Assembly (NCBI GenBank): GCA_023362775.1
Contig: JALMGJ010000005.1
Coordinates: 66,780,463-66,844,462, forward strand
DNA from: Charina bottae
Lineage: Eukaryota; Chordata; Lepidosauria; Squamata; Charinaidae
Reading direction: 5' to 3'
DNA length: 64,000 nt
Shown here: one piece after another, positions 12,301 through 21,250 of the stretch
Layout of the letters: each line of letters starts with the position of its first letter
How positions within the stretch are numbered: the stretch's first letter is position 1
Notes under the pieces: generated by a model
What the model was told of the DNA's origin: nothing
What the model saw: only the letters and a program-made list of their open reading frames with translations
Database searches by the model: none
Translations under genes and position numbers: made by a program

Positions 12301-13205
12301 GTCTCTATCTCTTGTGTCAATATCATCGATATCTGTTTTTGTAAGAATTTAATTTGAGTAAGCAAAGTATCATCCATTGGCTTATCTCTTAAACATATCT
12401 CTTTACTTTTTATTTCATCTAAAATCAGTTGAATTCTCTCTTGTTTCTTTCTCCTCATTTGAGCATTATATTGAATAAAGTAACCCCTCATATATGCTTT
12501 GCTAGCATCCCATACAGTCTGAATATTGGTACCTTTGTTTAAATTCAGTTGAAAATATTCCCTTAACTTTTTTTTGCATGCATCAACTATATCATTTTTC
12601 CGGAATATTGACTCATTTAGTCTCCATCTAAATACATTCCGTTTTCCTTTAACAGTCAACATTACTGGATTGTGATCTGAAAAAGTCTTGGGTAATATTT
12701 CGACTTTACTAATGTCCATCATTAAACTTTTAGATATCAAAATCATACCTATTCTAGAATGTGATTTAAATCTCTCTGAATAATACGTGTATTCTCTAGA
12801 AGTCCCATTCATAGTTCTCCATATATCTTGTAAGTCTAACGTCTCTTTTAAGTCAAAAAATGTTTGTGGCAATTTTCCCTGTGTATGTTTCACTTCTTTT
12901 TGTGATTGTCTGTCCATCTTAGGGTAGATTACCCCATTCCAATCACCCATGAAACACCAATTTTCATAAGTTTGATCCAAAAGTTTGTCCATCAAATTTT
13001 TATAAAATACTCCTTTATCCATATTCGGTGCATAAAGTCCAACAACCAATGTTTTAGTTCCTTGTATGTTAATTTCAACTGCAACATAACGTCCTTCATT
13101 GTCAGTTAATATCAATTTTGGATTTAACTTTGGTTGTATATACAAAACTACCCCCTTCATTTTTTTATTTCCAGCCGAAATAAATTCTTCTCCAAATTGT
13201 TTTTG
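9324..13205 (-). mobile_element. L1 LINE, 5'-truncated, inserted in BovB
   Basis: About 3.9 kb of L1 read on the minus strand, from inside the ORF2 endonuclease to the 3' tail. The tail is a (TA)n run at 9325-9347 followed by a T-rich/A-rich 3' UTR. The same 3' UTR ends the plus-strand L1 at 52.4-52.6 kb. A perfect 22-bp TSD shows target-primed insertion. ORF1 and the start of ORF2 are missing, as is usual for L1. The ORF2 start codon predicted at 13221-13223 is actually in the TSD, so it is accidental. Confidence 0.92.
9598..13205 (-). pseudogene. L1 ORF2 (endonuclease-RT), frameshifted
   Basis: L1 ORF2 nicks target DNA and reverse-transcribes the element RNA. The piece at 12096-13205 is the AP-endonuclease domain: VVGLYAPN, FMGDWNGV and SDHNPVML are clear, but the SRID-type motif reads SRIG and the N-terminus is cut off. 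The pieces at 11755-12099 and 11025-11762 are the RT. They show GKAPGPDGL, motif A FIDAAKAFD, motif B TRQGCPLSPLLF, and motif C FADD (11268-11279) followed by LENP. The pieces at 10551-10994, 10128-10367 and 9598-10194 are the C-terminal region, ending with the Cys cluster CWKCKKKEGSFYHMWWTC. At least four frame breaks make it inactive. Confidence 0.9.
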
Positions 13206-13227
13206 TTGATTTTTCTTCAGCATTTCT
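13206..13227. repeat. 22-bp target-site duplication, right copy
   Basis: Exact match to 9302-9323. Confidence 0.9.
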
Positions 13228-13955
13228 GATGGCCCAGTTTTCGCAGCCTTCTGCTACAATTTCAAAAATTATTGCTTTGACAATATATACCTTTGTTGTT
13301 AATGTGATGTCTAGATTTGTCACAGTCATTCTTCCAAGTAGCAGATGTCTCTTTATTTCATGGCTACTGTCACCATCACTGTAAATCTAGAAAGATAGGG
13401 TACTTCAGCTTCTCCTCTGCTTATCTGCATTGGGTTGCCATTACTGGCTGACATAATACTTATTTTTAAATATTGAGCAGCAGATTGGCTTTTGGACTCT
13501 TTTCTTTCACCGTCACCAAGAGATTCCTTAAGTCTTCCCTGCTTCCAGCTATCATCAGCATATCTGATGCTGTTCCTCCCAGCAATTTTAATTCCAACTT
13601 CTATTTCTTGTAGTCCAACAATTCTCACCACACAACAGTATACAACCGTAACACACTCTTTTCCCAATTCTGAACTATTAAGTTGTTCCTTATTCCATTC
13701 AAATTTTTGCTTCCTGTTCATCAGATAAATAACAGAAGAGATGGACCGTTACATGTTTTTAAGGGCTATCTTCAATTTGTTGCAGGTTGTACAAGCCTTT
13801 GTATAATCAATAAAGCAAAAACAGACATCTTTTTGGAACTCTGTTACCTTTTCCATTTTCCATTATATGTTAGCAGTGTGATCTCCCTTTTCTGATCTGA
13901 ATGCAGCTTGAACACCTGGCAGTTCCCATTCCAAATATTGTTGAAGGCTGGATTA
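13228..13955 (-). mobile_element. BovB LINE, part 2 (split by L1)
   Basis: Antisense BovB RT region. Recognisable blocks include 'tctttatttcatggctact', 'gtcaccatcactgtaaatct' and 'cctttgtataatcaataaag', the last from the fingers/palm part of RT. It joins 9301 once the L1 and one TSD copy are removed. There are numerous stops, so no coding capacity. Confidence 0.8.
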
Positions 13956-15347
13956 AAAACAAAACCTTTAGCATTGACTTACTACTACATAAACCTTTAA
14001 ATAAAGAACACTATTAATGTAACATTTTTCCTAATTTTTTCAAAGTACTCCCATTTATTATCTCAGGATGGGACTAAGTGCTAAAAGAACATTGAAATCG
14101 CATAGCTCCATATTTCCTTCTTCCCTCTTAATGAGCCAAAACGTAATACGTATAATGCAACATACGGCATGGTATCTTACTGAGTAGACAGTTGACTAAG
14201 TTACCATGTGAAGGACTTTATTTCTTAAATGTATACTACAGAAGGGAAGAATGCATCAATGGAAATACTGGTGGCTGGTTTATCTTATTCTGTGTAACAA
14301 TCGTGTCATCTCATAAATTGTGTCTATACAATATACACAGAACTGAAAGACAGATGACTGTTTTTTCTGGAACAAAATCATGAACATAAATTGTTCCTCC
14401 TTTATTTCTCCCTTGGGATTTTTGAATCCTTGCCACTGAAAGAAACTGAACATGTACCAACTTCTCTGAACCTTATTGAAAGCCTGCTTTCTGCCACAAA
14501 GTATAAAATGGCATCACTACTTTAAACTCCTGTATGAACAGAATTACTTTCCAAATGATAATTTGAAATATCTTCCCAGTGCTTTCATTGCTTGGCTACT
14601 GCTCCTAGTAGTTAGCAAAATCTTCCTGCGAAGCTCCTGATAGCTTTTCCTTCAGATCAGTTTTCCTTAAATCAGTCAAATTCCACAAAAGAAGAATAGG
14701 TGTTCAACATCTTTCTCTGCTTTCACCTTTTTCTTTTCACTTCCAGAAAAAAAAATCCATTTCCAAGTTTCTTTGCTATAGTTTCATCAGATGAAGCTTC
14801 TTCTGGCTTCCCCAAACCTTTGGTGCTAAACTCTGCTGCTACATTAAGCTTTGCTACCACAGCACAACTTCCGGCTCCTGAGTAACCAATCTCACGGTCT
14901 TTTTACATATTTTTTACTAACTGAAGGGCTTGTTTTTCTTTCAGTTCTGCTCCTTTTAGCTATAAGCATTTCTCAACTAACTCTCCCAATGGGCAAAGTG
15001 GTCTTTAAAAGATTTTTTTAGATTGTTTTTATTCAAGGCTTTGTGCAAACAAGGACTTTTGTATGTAAACAGTGATTGTTGCTGCAGAAACAGCAGCAAT
15101 GTTGTCTTTCTCTTGGCGGTCCTCTGCAGAAGGTGCCCAGCATACCCCTCCTTCCAGCTCTCAGAGTTCTGGCAAGATGGCAGAATGACAAATCTCAATA
15201 AAAAGCCAAAATACAGAGAGTATGCTGCTGTACTGAGCAATCTGAAGACATTTGCAGTTTGCTATCTTTTACTAATGGTTGGGTTGGGTTGGTTTTTGAA
15301 GGGGAGAAGGGCTTCTTTTTTTGGTGCAAATGTAAAGGGGCAAGGCA
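13956..15347. other. Anonymous sequence
   Basis: No gene or recognisable repeat. A few open frames of 60-110 codons (for example 15023-15355) lack motifs. Confidence 0.45.
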
Positions 15348-15394
15348 AGGGTTAGGGTTAGAGTTAGGGTTAGGGTAACCCTAACCCTAACCCT
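15348..15394. repeat. Interstitial telomeric repeat, head-to-head
   Basis: Five TTAGGG-type units, one carrying a variant (TTAGAG), run directly into three inverted CCCTAA units. The two halves form 17-bp arms with one mismatch around a single A. The orientation, G-rich then C-rich on the same strand, is that of a telomere-to-telomere junction, although the array is very short. Flanks are ordinary AT-rich sequence without subtelomeric repeats that I can recognise. Confidence 0.92.
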
Positions 15395-16728
15395 TCAGTT
15401 TCTGATCAATCCCTGAGCCCAGATTGGTAACGAATTTCCACTCATTTATTGGCCAGGAAGGACATGTTCTAAATGGCCCTTGATTCTCTGGAAGTACTAG
15501 AAATTCATATTTCCACATTTTGTACAACATTTAGAGATGTTGTCACTCAGCAGCCAAATGGGAGAAGGGTATTTATAGTTTCTGTAACAATCTAAAAGTT
15601 TGTGGCTATGCTGAAATTTGAGTCAGTATCTTCCTGACTCAGTTTGTGCTTTTTAACACTTTTTAAAAGCACAAACTTTTGAACAATGATTGGGCCATCT
15701 TTTTGACATTCATTTTTTGAAGCAACTTAGAATACATGCCAATTTCCATGCCTTACAGCCTGATCAACAATTTAGTCATTTTTGTATATTCCAAAACTGA
15801 TGAATACATGTTGAACCTGCCAGTAAAAGTCTAGCAACTCTGAGTATCCAACTTTCAATAGATTTGCATATTTGATATTGCCTCCTGCCAGTGTTTTTAA
15901 AAGAGAGAAGGTTATACTTTGGAAAGAGTGAACAGAAGAACAGTAACACATTAATTTTAAAAAAATGAAGTCATGAGGATCCAGTTTGATCAGTCTGCAG
16001 ACTTGCACTTAAATTAATAGACATATTTACACTGGTAGCTTGTCAGGTAAAAACAGCATAAGAAAATCAACAGCATGTTACAACCTGGGCAAATGATCTC
16101 TACCCATCTTAAAGTCATGAGATATGTATTCTGTATTGCCTCTTTGGTGCTCAGGGCATACATATGTTGTAAGATATGGACGTTATAATGTAACATTACC
16201 CAGCTGGGAAAATTATAGATCAAGATCTAAATTAAATTTTTACTGGTCTTCCCACTCTGTTCACATGGGTGCATAAAGAAAATGTATCCAACCATACGAA
16301 TAATCTAGGTCTGAAGATGAGTTCTTGGAATTAAAAAAAGAAAGGTTATTGTATGTTCTGAGTATACATAAGAGGTTTGGGGCAATATTATGTTCAAGAA
16401 AGCATAGGAAAAATATTCACAGTATTAAGAGCTAAATTTTGGCAGCTGGTAGAGTAGTATTGATTACTCTGACCTGGAGTTCTTTTTTCTCTTAGGGAAA
16501 TTATTTGAGCTGAAAATCTGATCATTAAGAAGATCTTTTTTTTTTTCTGTTATAAAAACAGAAATTCAGAAGTGGGGTTCTTTTCCTATTAATAGCAGGT
16601 TTCCTTTTATTAAACCAGCTATGCCCTCTCTCAAAAGCCTTCAAAAAAGAAAGGTCATTCTTCTGATGCTTTACTTCACTGCACAACCATTCTTACATTA
16701 TTCTTAATAACAAATTGGCTCCACTTCA
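15395..16728. other. Anonymous AT-rich sequence
   Basis: No gene or assignable repeat. Two minus-strand open frames (15772-16008 and 16014-16223) show no motif. Confidence 0.45.
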
Positions 16729-16736
16729 GGTTGAAG

Positions 16737-17411
16737 TAGGCTGACCATACGTCCCGTTTTGAATGGGACAGTCCCGCTTTTTCCCCTTTTCTCAACCGTC
16801 CTGTCGTTTTAATATAAATGCCGGTTTTGTCCTGTTTTTCAGGAACAGGTGGAGGCGGAGCAGCCGACCGGAGGAAACCCAGAGGAGGAATCACTCCTGC
16901 CCACCAGTGTGCGGCAAAGGAGGTTGGAGAGGCGGGCCCAGCACCACGACAGGTGGAGGCGATTCCCCTTCCGGGTTCCCTCCAATCAGCTTCTCTGTCC
17001 CCACCCATCGCGCTGCCCGGCCTGCCCCTCCTGCACACTGATAGGTGGAGGCGAACCCCCGGGCCCCCCCAACCAGCCACTCTTCCCCCGCCCACTGCGC
17101 CACCTGGCCCGCCCTCCTGCATGCCAACAGGTGGAGGCAATTCCCTTTCTGTGTTCTCTCCAATCAGCTGCTCCGCCCCCGCCCATTGCGCTGCCCGGCC
17201 TGCCCCTCCCACACACTGATAGGCGGAGGTGAAACCCCCTGTGCCCCCCCAACCAGCCGCTCTGCCCCCGCCCACCACGCCACCTGGCCTGCCCCCCTGC
17301 ATGCCGACAGGCGGAAGCAACCCCCCCGGGGCCCCCTGACCAGCTTCTCCACCCCCGCCCCCACCCATTCCTCTTGTCCCATTTTTGTCTCAACGAAATA
17401 TGGTCAGTCTA
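16737..17411. mobile_element. hAT-like non-autonomous element with GC-rich core
   Basis: The termini read TAGGCTGACCATA on the left and, as complement, TAGACTGACCATA on the right. An 8-bp duplication ggttgaag flanks the element at 16729-16736 and 17412-17419, the length expected for hAT. Just inside each end are 'gtcccgttttgaatgggac' and 'gtcccatttttgtctcaacg' blocks. The middle is almost entirely a GC-rich tandem repeat. No transposase is present, and the long frames on both strands through the core are artefacts of the repeat. Confidence 0.75.
16848..17370. repeat. GC-rich minisatellite, ~90-bp units alternating A/B
   Basis: Units start with a 'aggtggaggc' or 'aggcggaggt' block near 16850, 16960, 17044, 17131, 17220 and 17309. 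They run through an 'ccaatcag/ccaaccag' block and a 'gcccggcctgcccctcc' block. Adjacent units alternate between two versions ('ctgcacactgat' and 'ctgcatgcc' ends), so the higher-order period is about 178 bp. CG dinucleotides are frequent compared with the surrounding sequence. Confidence 0.8.
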
Positions 17412-17419
17412 GGTTGAAG

Positions 17420-18541
17420 CCTTATCTCTTTCCATTTTTCCAAGTGGCTTTCTTGTTATTTCCAGTATAACTACAGGCTTATTTTATTATTTTATCTTCT
17501 TTGCTTCATCACGATATACATTGCTGTGACTTTACATCACTTATGTACTATTTATTAACCTAGCAGGTGCCAACCCTAAATTTTCACAGCTCAATCTATT
17601 GTGGAAACTCTCTTACCACAACTCCCCACATGCTGTCTCCTAATTTCTCCAAATGTCCTGATATTAAGCAAAGGGAAAAAAGAACCCTCATGCATCTCAC
17701 CTCTGAAAGACCTATACTCATATTAAGAGCCATTATGAGGTACATCAACCCTGACTTTGCACAAAGAAAAAAAAAGGGGGGGGAATCCCCTCTTTCACTC
17801 TATGTATGAAGAAAAGGTACATTAACCATGTGTGTGAACATTATTGACATTTTTAAAGCAATTATAGGAGCTAGGAAACTGCATTATATTGAGTCAGACC
17901 ACTGGTATAGCTAACTCAGTCTGACTTCTTTCACAGAGCCACTAGCCTCCCCCCCAACCAAAAAAAACAAACAAACAGAAAAACTGTAAATAGCATTTTT
18001 CCCATTGCTGTGCAAAGCTAAGCATATGTCCTCAACTTTGTCATCTTGATCTTCCCAACAGTCTCTCCAACCTGGGGTGTTCCCTACCACATAGGTATCC
18101 TTCCCCCCTTCCCCCCTCAATGATTGCCTTTCTGATCAGAAGGGGTAGATATTCAATATTTCTCTGCTACTTGCTTACACCCACAATCAGATATTTCTTT
18201 CTTGGGTGAAAAAAAATGTTTAATACCTCTAGGGCTATAAAAGAATTCAGTGTCATTTGCTTCTTTTTGAATGAAATCACATCATGATCACTTAACAACT
18301 TTTAGGCCAATATTGAGGTTAGAGATTATTTGGAAAATGCAAATTACTCATTCCTTGTCTGTGCTATTGCTCACAGGAAAAGAGAAAAGACAAAAAAAAA
18401 GGAAAGTTCATCAAATAAAATAATAAAATAGACAACAAAACTAATAGCCATACAGTAAGTGTGTGTAGTTTCTCCAAGGTCAGCAGGTATGGAAATTATT
18501 AATTTATATAATCTACTACCAAAACTATAGCCTGTAACAAT
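17420..18541. other. Anonymous sequence
   Basis: No gene or assignable repeat. There is a G run at about 17777-17783 and several A runs. Confidence 0.45.
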
Positions 18542-18557
18542 AAAATGCAGAGAAGTA
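18542..18557. repeat. Target-site duplication of Penelope-like insertion, left
   Basis: aaaatgcagagaagta, repeated exactly at 23978-23993. The leading A bases overlap the element's own A-rich end, so the true length is 13-16 bp. Confidence 0.88.
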
Positions 18558-18638
18558 TGTCTATGAAGGTTCTCAGTCATCCAGGTGGAATTTTCTGTAG
18601 CTTGAATCATGTCAACTGGATTTCTATTTTCTTAATGG

Positions 18639-18673
18639 AAACGTTTCGCTCCTTATCCAAGGGGCTTCTTCAG
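18639..18673 (-). ncRNA. Hammerhead-like ribozyme motif (inverted copy)
   Basis: Reverse complement of the motif described at 21188-21222, identical in sequence. Confidence 0.4.
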
Positions 18674-18770
18674 TCTGAGCAAAGTTGGTAAGGGAATCCT
18701 AAATATGTTCCTAGGTAGCTGTGTGACCTTACACCTGGGGCTAGATCATGGTTATATTGAGATGTAATTT

Positions 18771-19356
18771 TTAAGTCCTTTTATCATCTAATGGAGGGTC
18801 GTTAAAAACACCATGCTGCTGTTGAGCTTCTGAAATGGTCTTAATCTTCCTAGGCACAGAAGACAACACGGGGAGGAAGATGGGGGAGAGTTTGTGCCTG
18901 AGGCCCCCACCTCTATTCAAGGAAGGATTTTCCAAGTTGGCATAAATGGATTCCTTGACCCCTCTCTCAAACCACCTATCTTCTCTGTCTAAAATGTGAA
19001 CATTAATGTCCTCAAATGAGTGTCCTTTTTCTTTTAGATGAAGATAAACTGCTGACTCTGGTCCTGTGGTGTTATTTCTCCTGTGTTGTGCCATCCTCCT
19101 GTACATAGGTTGTTTGGTTTCTCCAATGTAGAGTTCAGAGCACTCCTCACTGCACTGGATTGCATAAACTACATTGCTTTTCTTATGTTTTGGAGTTTGA
19201 TCTTTGGGGTGTACAAGCCTCTGTCTCAGTGTGTTGGTGGGTTTGAAATATACAGGTATGTGGTGTTTGCCAAATATCCGTTTTATCTTTTCAGACACGC
19301 CAGCCATGTAGGGAATGACCAGGTTCTTTCGTTTACTCTGAGTCTCAGCCCTATCT
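18771..19356 (-). pseudogene. PLE ORF 3' part (GIY-YIG), inverted fragment
   Basis: Encodes the C-terminal endonuclease portion (from TDRAETQSKRKNLV to the normal stop) without a break. It lacks the RT and any start of its own. The codons upstream of 19356 on this strand come from the inversion junction. Confidence 0.85.
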
Positions 19357-19386
19357 ATTTTACCTGCTGACAAAGGAAGATGTACA

Positions 19387-21090
19387 GTGGTTCTAAACAC
19401 TGCAGACTACCACAATAAAATTACCTCACTTTTGGAGGATCACCATACATATGAAAAACTGAAAAGAGACCCCACCAACAATTACAAGAAAAAGGCAATA
19501 GACAGTTTGAAACAATTGGAACATGATGGCTCCATCGATAGGATTACCTACCACCGTCTGTATCCTGGAGAAGCCATCCCCTGCATCTACGGACTTCCTA
19601 AGATCCACAAGGAAGGAACACCCCTCCGACCCATAGTCAGCAGCATCAATTCGGTAACATACAACATTGCCAAACACCTCTCTACCATACTAGCACCTCT
19701 AGTTGGACACTCTGAACACCACATCCATAATTCGGAAGAATTTGTTTCCAAAGCAAAGATCCTGAAACTGGATACAGATGAAACTATGGTCTCCTTTGAT
19801 GTGTCCTCCCTTTTCACCAGCATCCCCACCACTCATGCTCTATCCGCTGTCAGGAAGAGACTAGAAGAGGACAGCACCCTGGAAAGGAGAAGCCATCTCA
19901 ACCCAAACCAGATCTGCCATCTTCTGGACCTGTGTCTTAACACCACTTATTTCACATACAGAGGTGACTTTTACAGACAAAAACACGGCTGTGCCATGGG
20001 TTCTCCTGTGTCACCCATTGTGGCCAATTTATACATGGAAGAAGTGGAGAAGAAAGCACTCAACACATTCCAGGGAACGGTGCCCACCCACTGGTTTAGG
20101 TATGTGGATGACACCTGGGTCAAAATCAAGGCCCAGGAAGTACAGGCCTTCACGGACCATATAAACACTATAGATGCCAACATTAGCTTCACCAGAGAAG
20201 ACACCAAGGACAACAGACTGGCATTCCTAGACTGTGAAGTCCTCATTGGGACCGGTGGCAAGCTAGAAATAGGGATCTACAGGAAACCCACACACACAGA
20301 TCAATATCTGATGTTTGACTCCCACCATCCACTGCAGCACAAACTAGGAGTCATCAGGACATTGTCACACAGAGCAGAAACCATCCCCACCTCCATGGAT
20401 TCCAAAAAGAATGAAAATCAGCACCTGAGAACAGCCCTGAAGGCCTGTGGATATCCAAATTGGGCCTTCACCAAATCTAAATCTACCAGACCTAAAACAG
20501 CGACAGATAGGGCTGAGACTCAGAGTAAACGAAAGAACCTGGTCATTCCCTACATGGCTGGCGTGTCTGAAAAGATAAAACGGATATTTGGCAAACACCA
20601 CATACCTGTATATTTCAAACCCACCAACACACTGAGACAGAGGCTTGTACACCCCAAAGATCAAACTCCAAAACATAAGAAAAGCAATGTAGTTTATGCA
20701 ATCCAGTGCAGTGAGGAGTGCTCTGAACTCTACATTGGAGAAACCAAACAACCTATGTACAGGAGGATGGCACAACACAGGAGAAATAACACCACAGGAC
20801 CAGAGTCAGCAGTTTATCTTCATCTAAAAGAAAAAGGACACTCATTTGAGGACATTAATGTTCACATTTTAGACAGAGAAGATAGGTGGTTTGAGAGAGG
20901 GGTCAAGGAATCCATTTATGCCAACTTGGAAAATCCTTCCTTGAATAGAGGTGGGGGCCTCAGGCACAAACTCTCCCCCATCTTCCTCCCCGTGTTGTCT
21001 TCTGTGCCTAGGAAGATTAAGACCATTTCAGAAGCTCAACAGCAGCATGGTGTTTTTAACGACCCTCCATTAGATGATAAAAGGACTTAA
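19387..21090 (+). pseudogene. PLE RT/GIY-YIG ORF, N-terminally truncated
   Basis: Open for about 567 codons and identical in translation to residues 283-849 of the full ORF at 21251-23800. It keeps all RT motifs and the whole GIY-YIG domain. It has lost the N-terminal domain, and the frame opens on GTG rather than ATG, so it has no proper start. Confidence 0.85.
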
Positions 21091-21187
21091 AAATTACATC
21101 TCAATATAACCATGATCTAGCCCCAGGTGTAAGGTCACACAGCTACCTAGGAACATATTTAGGATTCCCTTACCAACTTTGCTCAGA

Positions 21188-21222
21188 CTGAAGAAGCCCC
21201 TTGGATAAGGAGCGAAACGTTT
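21188..21222 (+). ncRNA. Hammerhead-like ribozyme motif in PLE pseudo-LTR
   Basis: CTGAAGA (21188-21194) fits the CUGANGA core. 21196-21202 pairs with 21207-21213 (GCCCCTT / AAGGAGC, one mismatch) around a GGAT loop, as stem II. GAA and ACGT (21214-21220) follow, and ACGT is self-complementary, as in minimal hammerheads that act as dimers. Hammerhead motifs are known in PLE terminal repeats. Weak points are an extra A at 21195, a U rather than C at the expected cleavage site, and no convincing stem I. Self-cleavage is unproven. Confidence 0.45.
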
Positions 21223-21250
21223 CCATTAAGAAAATAGAAATCCAGTTGAC

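Larger units (their letters stand above)
18558..19356 (-). mobile_element. Inverted 3' segment of the PLE
   Basis: The reverse complement equals the 3' part of the complete copy (from about 23212 to its end), followed by about 35 bp of the next unit's 5' start (21271-21304). It therefore spans a unit-to-unit junction, showing that the template had a tandem arrangement. The switch to direct orientation at about 19352-19358 falls on a short shared 'attt' stretch. Confidence 0.88.

Noticed and set aside
15023..15355. Possible small gene (110 codons) next to the telomeric repeat
   Set aside because: No domain and no splice or start context I can defend. Similar-length chance frames are common in the window.
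16676..17470. Long open frames on both strands (up to 230 codons), Pro/Gly-rich
   Set aside because: They run through a GC-rich minisatellite that is open in several frames at once. There is no conserved domain.
19426..20778. Minus-strand frames opposite the PLE (for example 137 codons)
   Set aside because: Shadows of the PLE coding frame. They repeat exactly 2,710 bp further on with the element.
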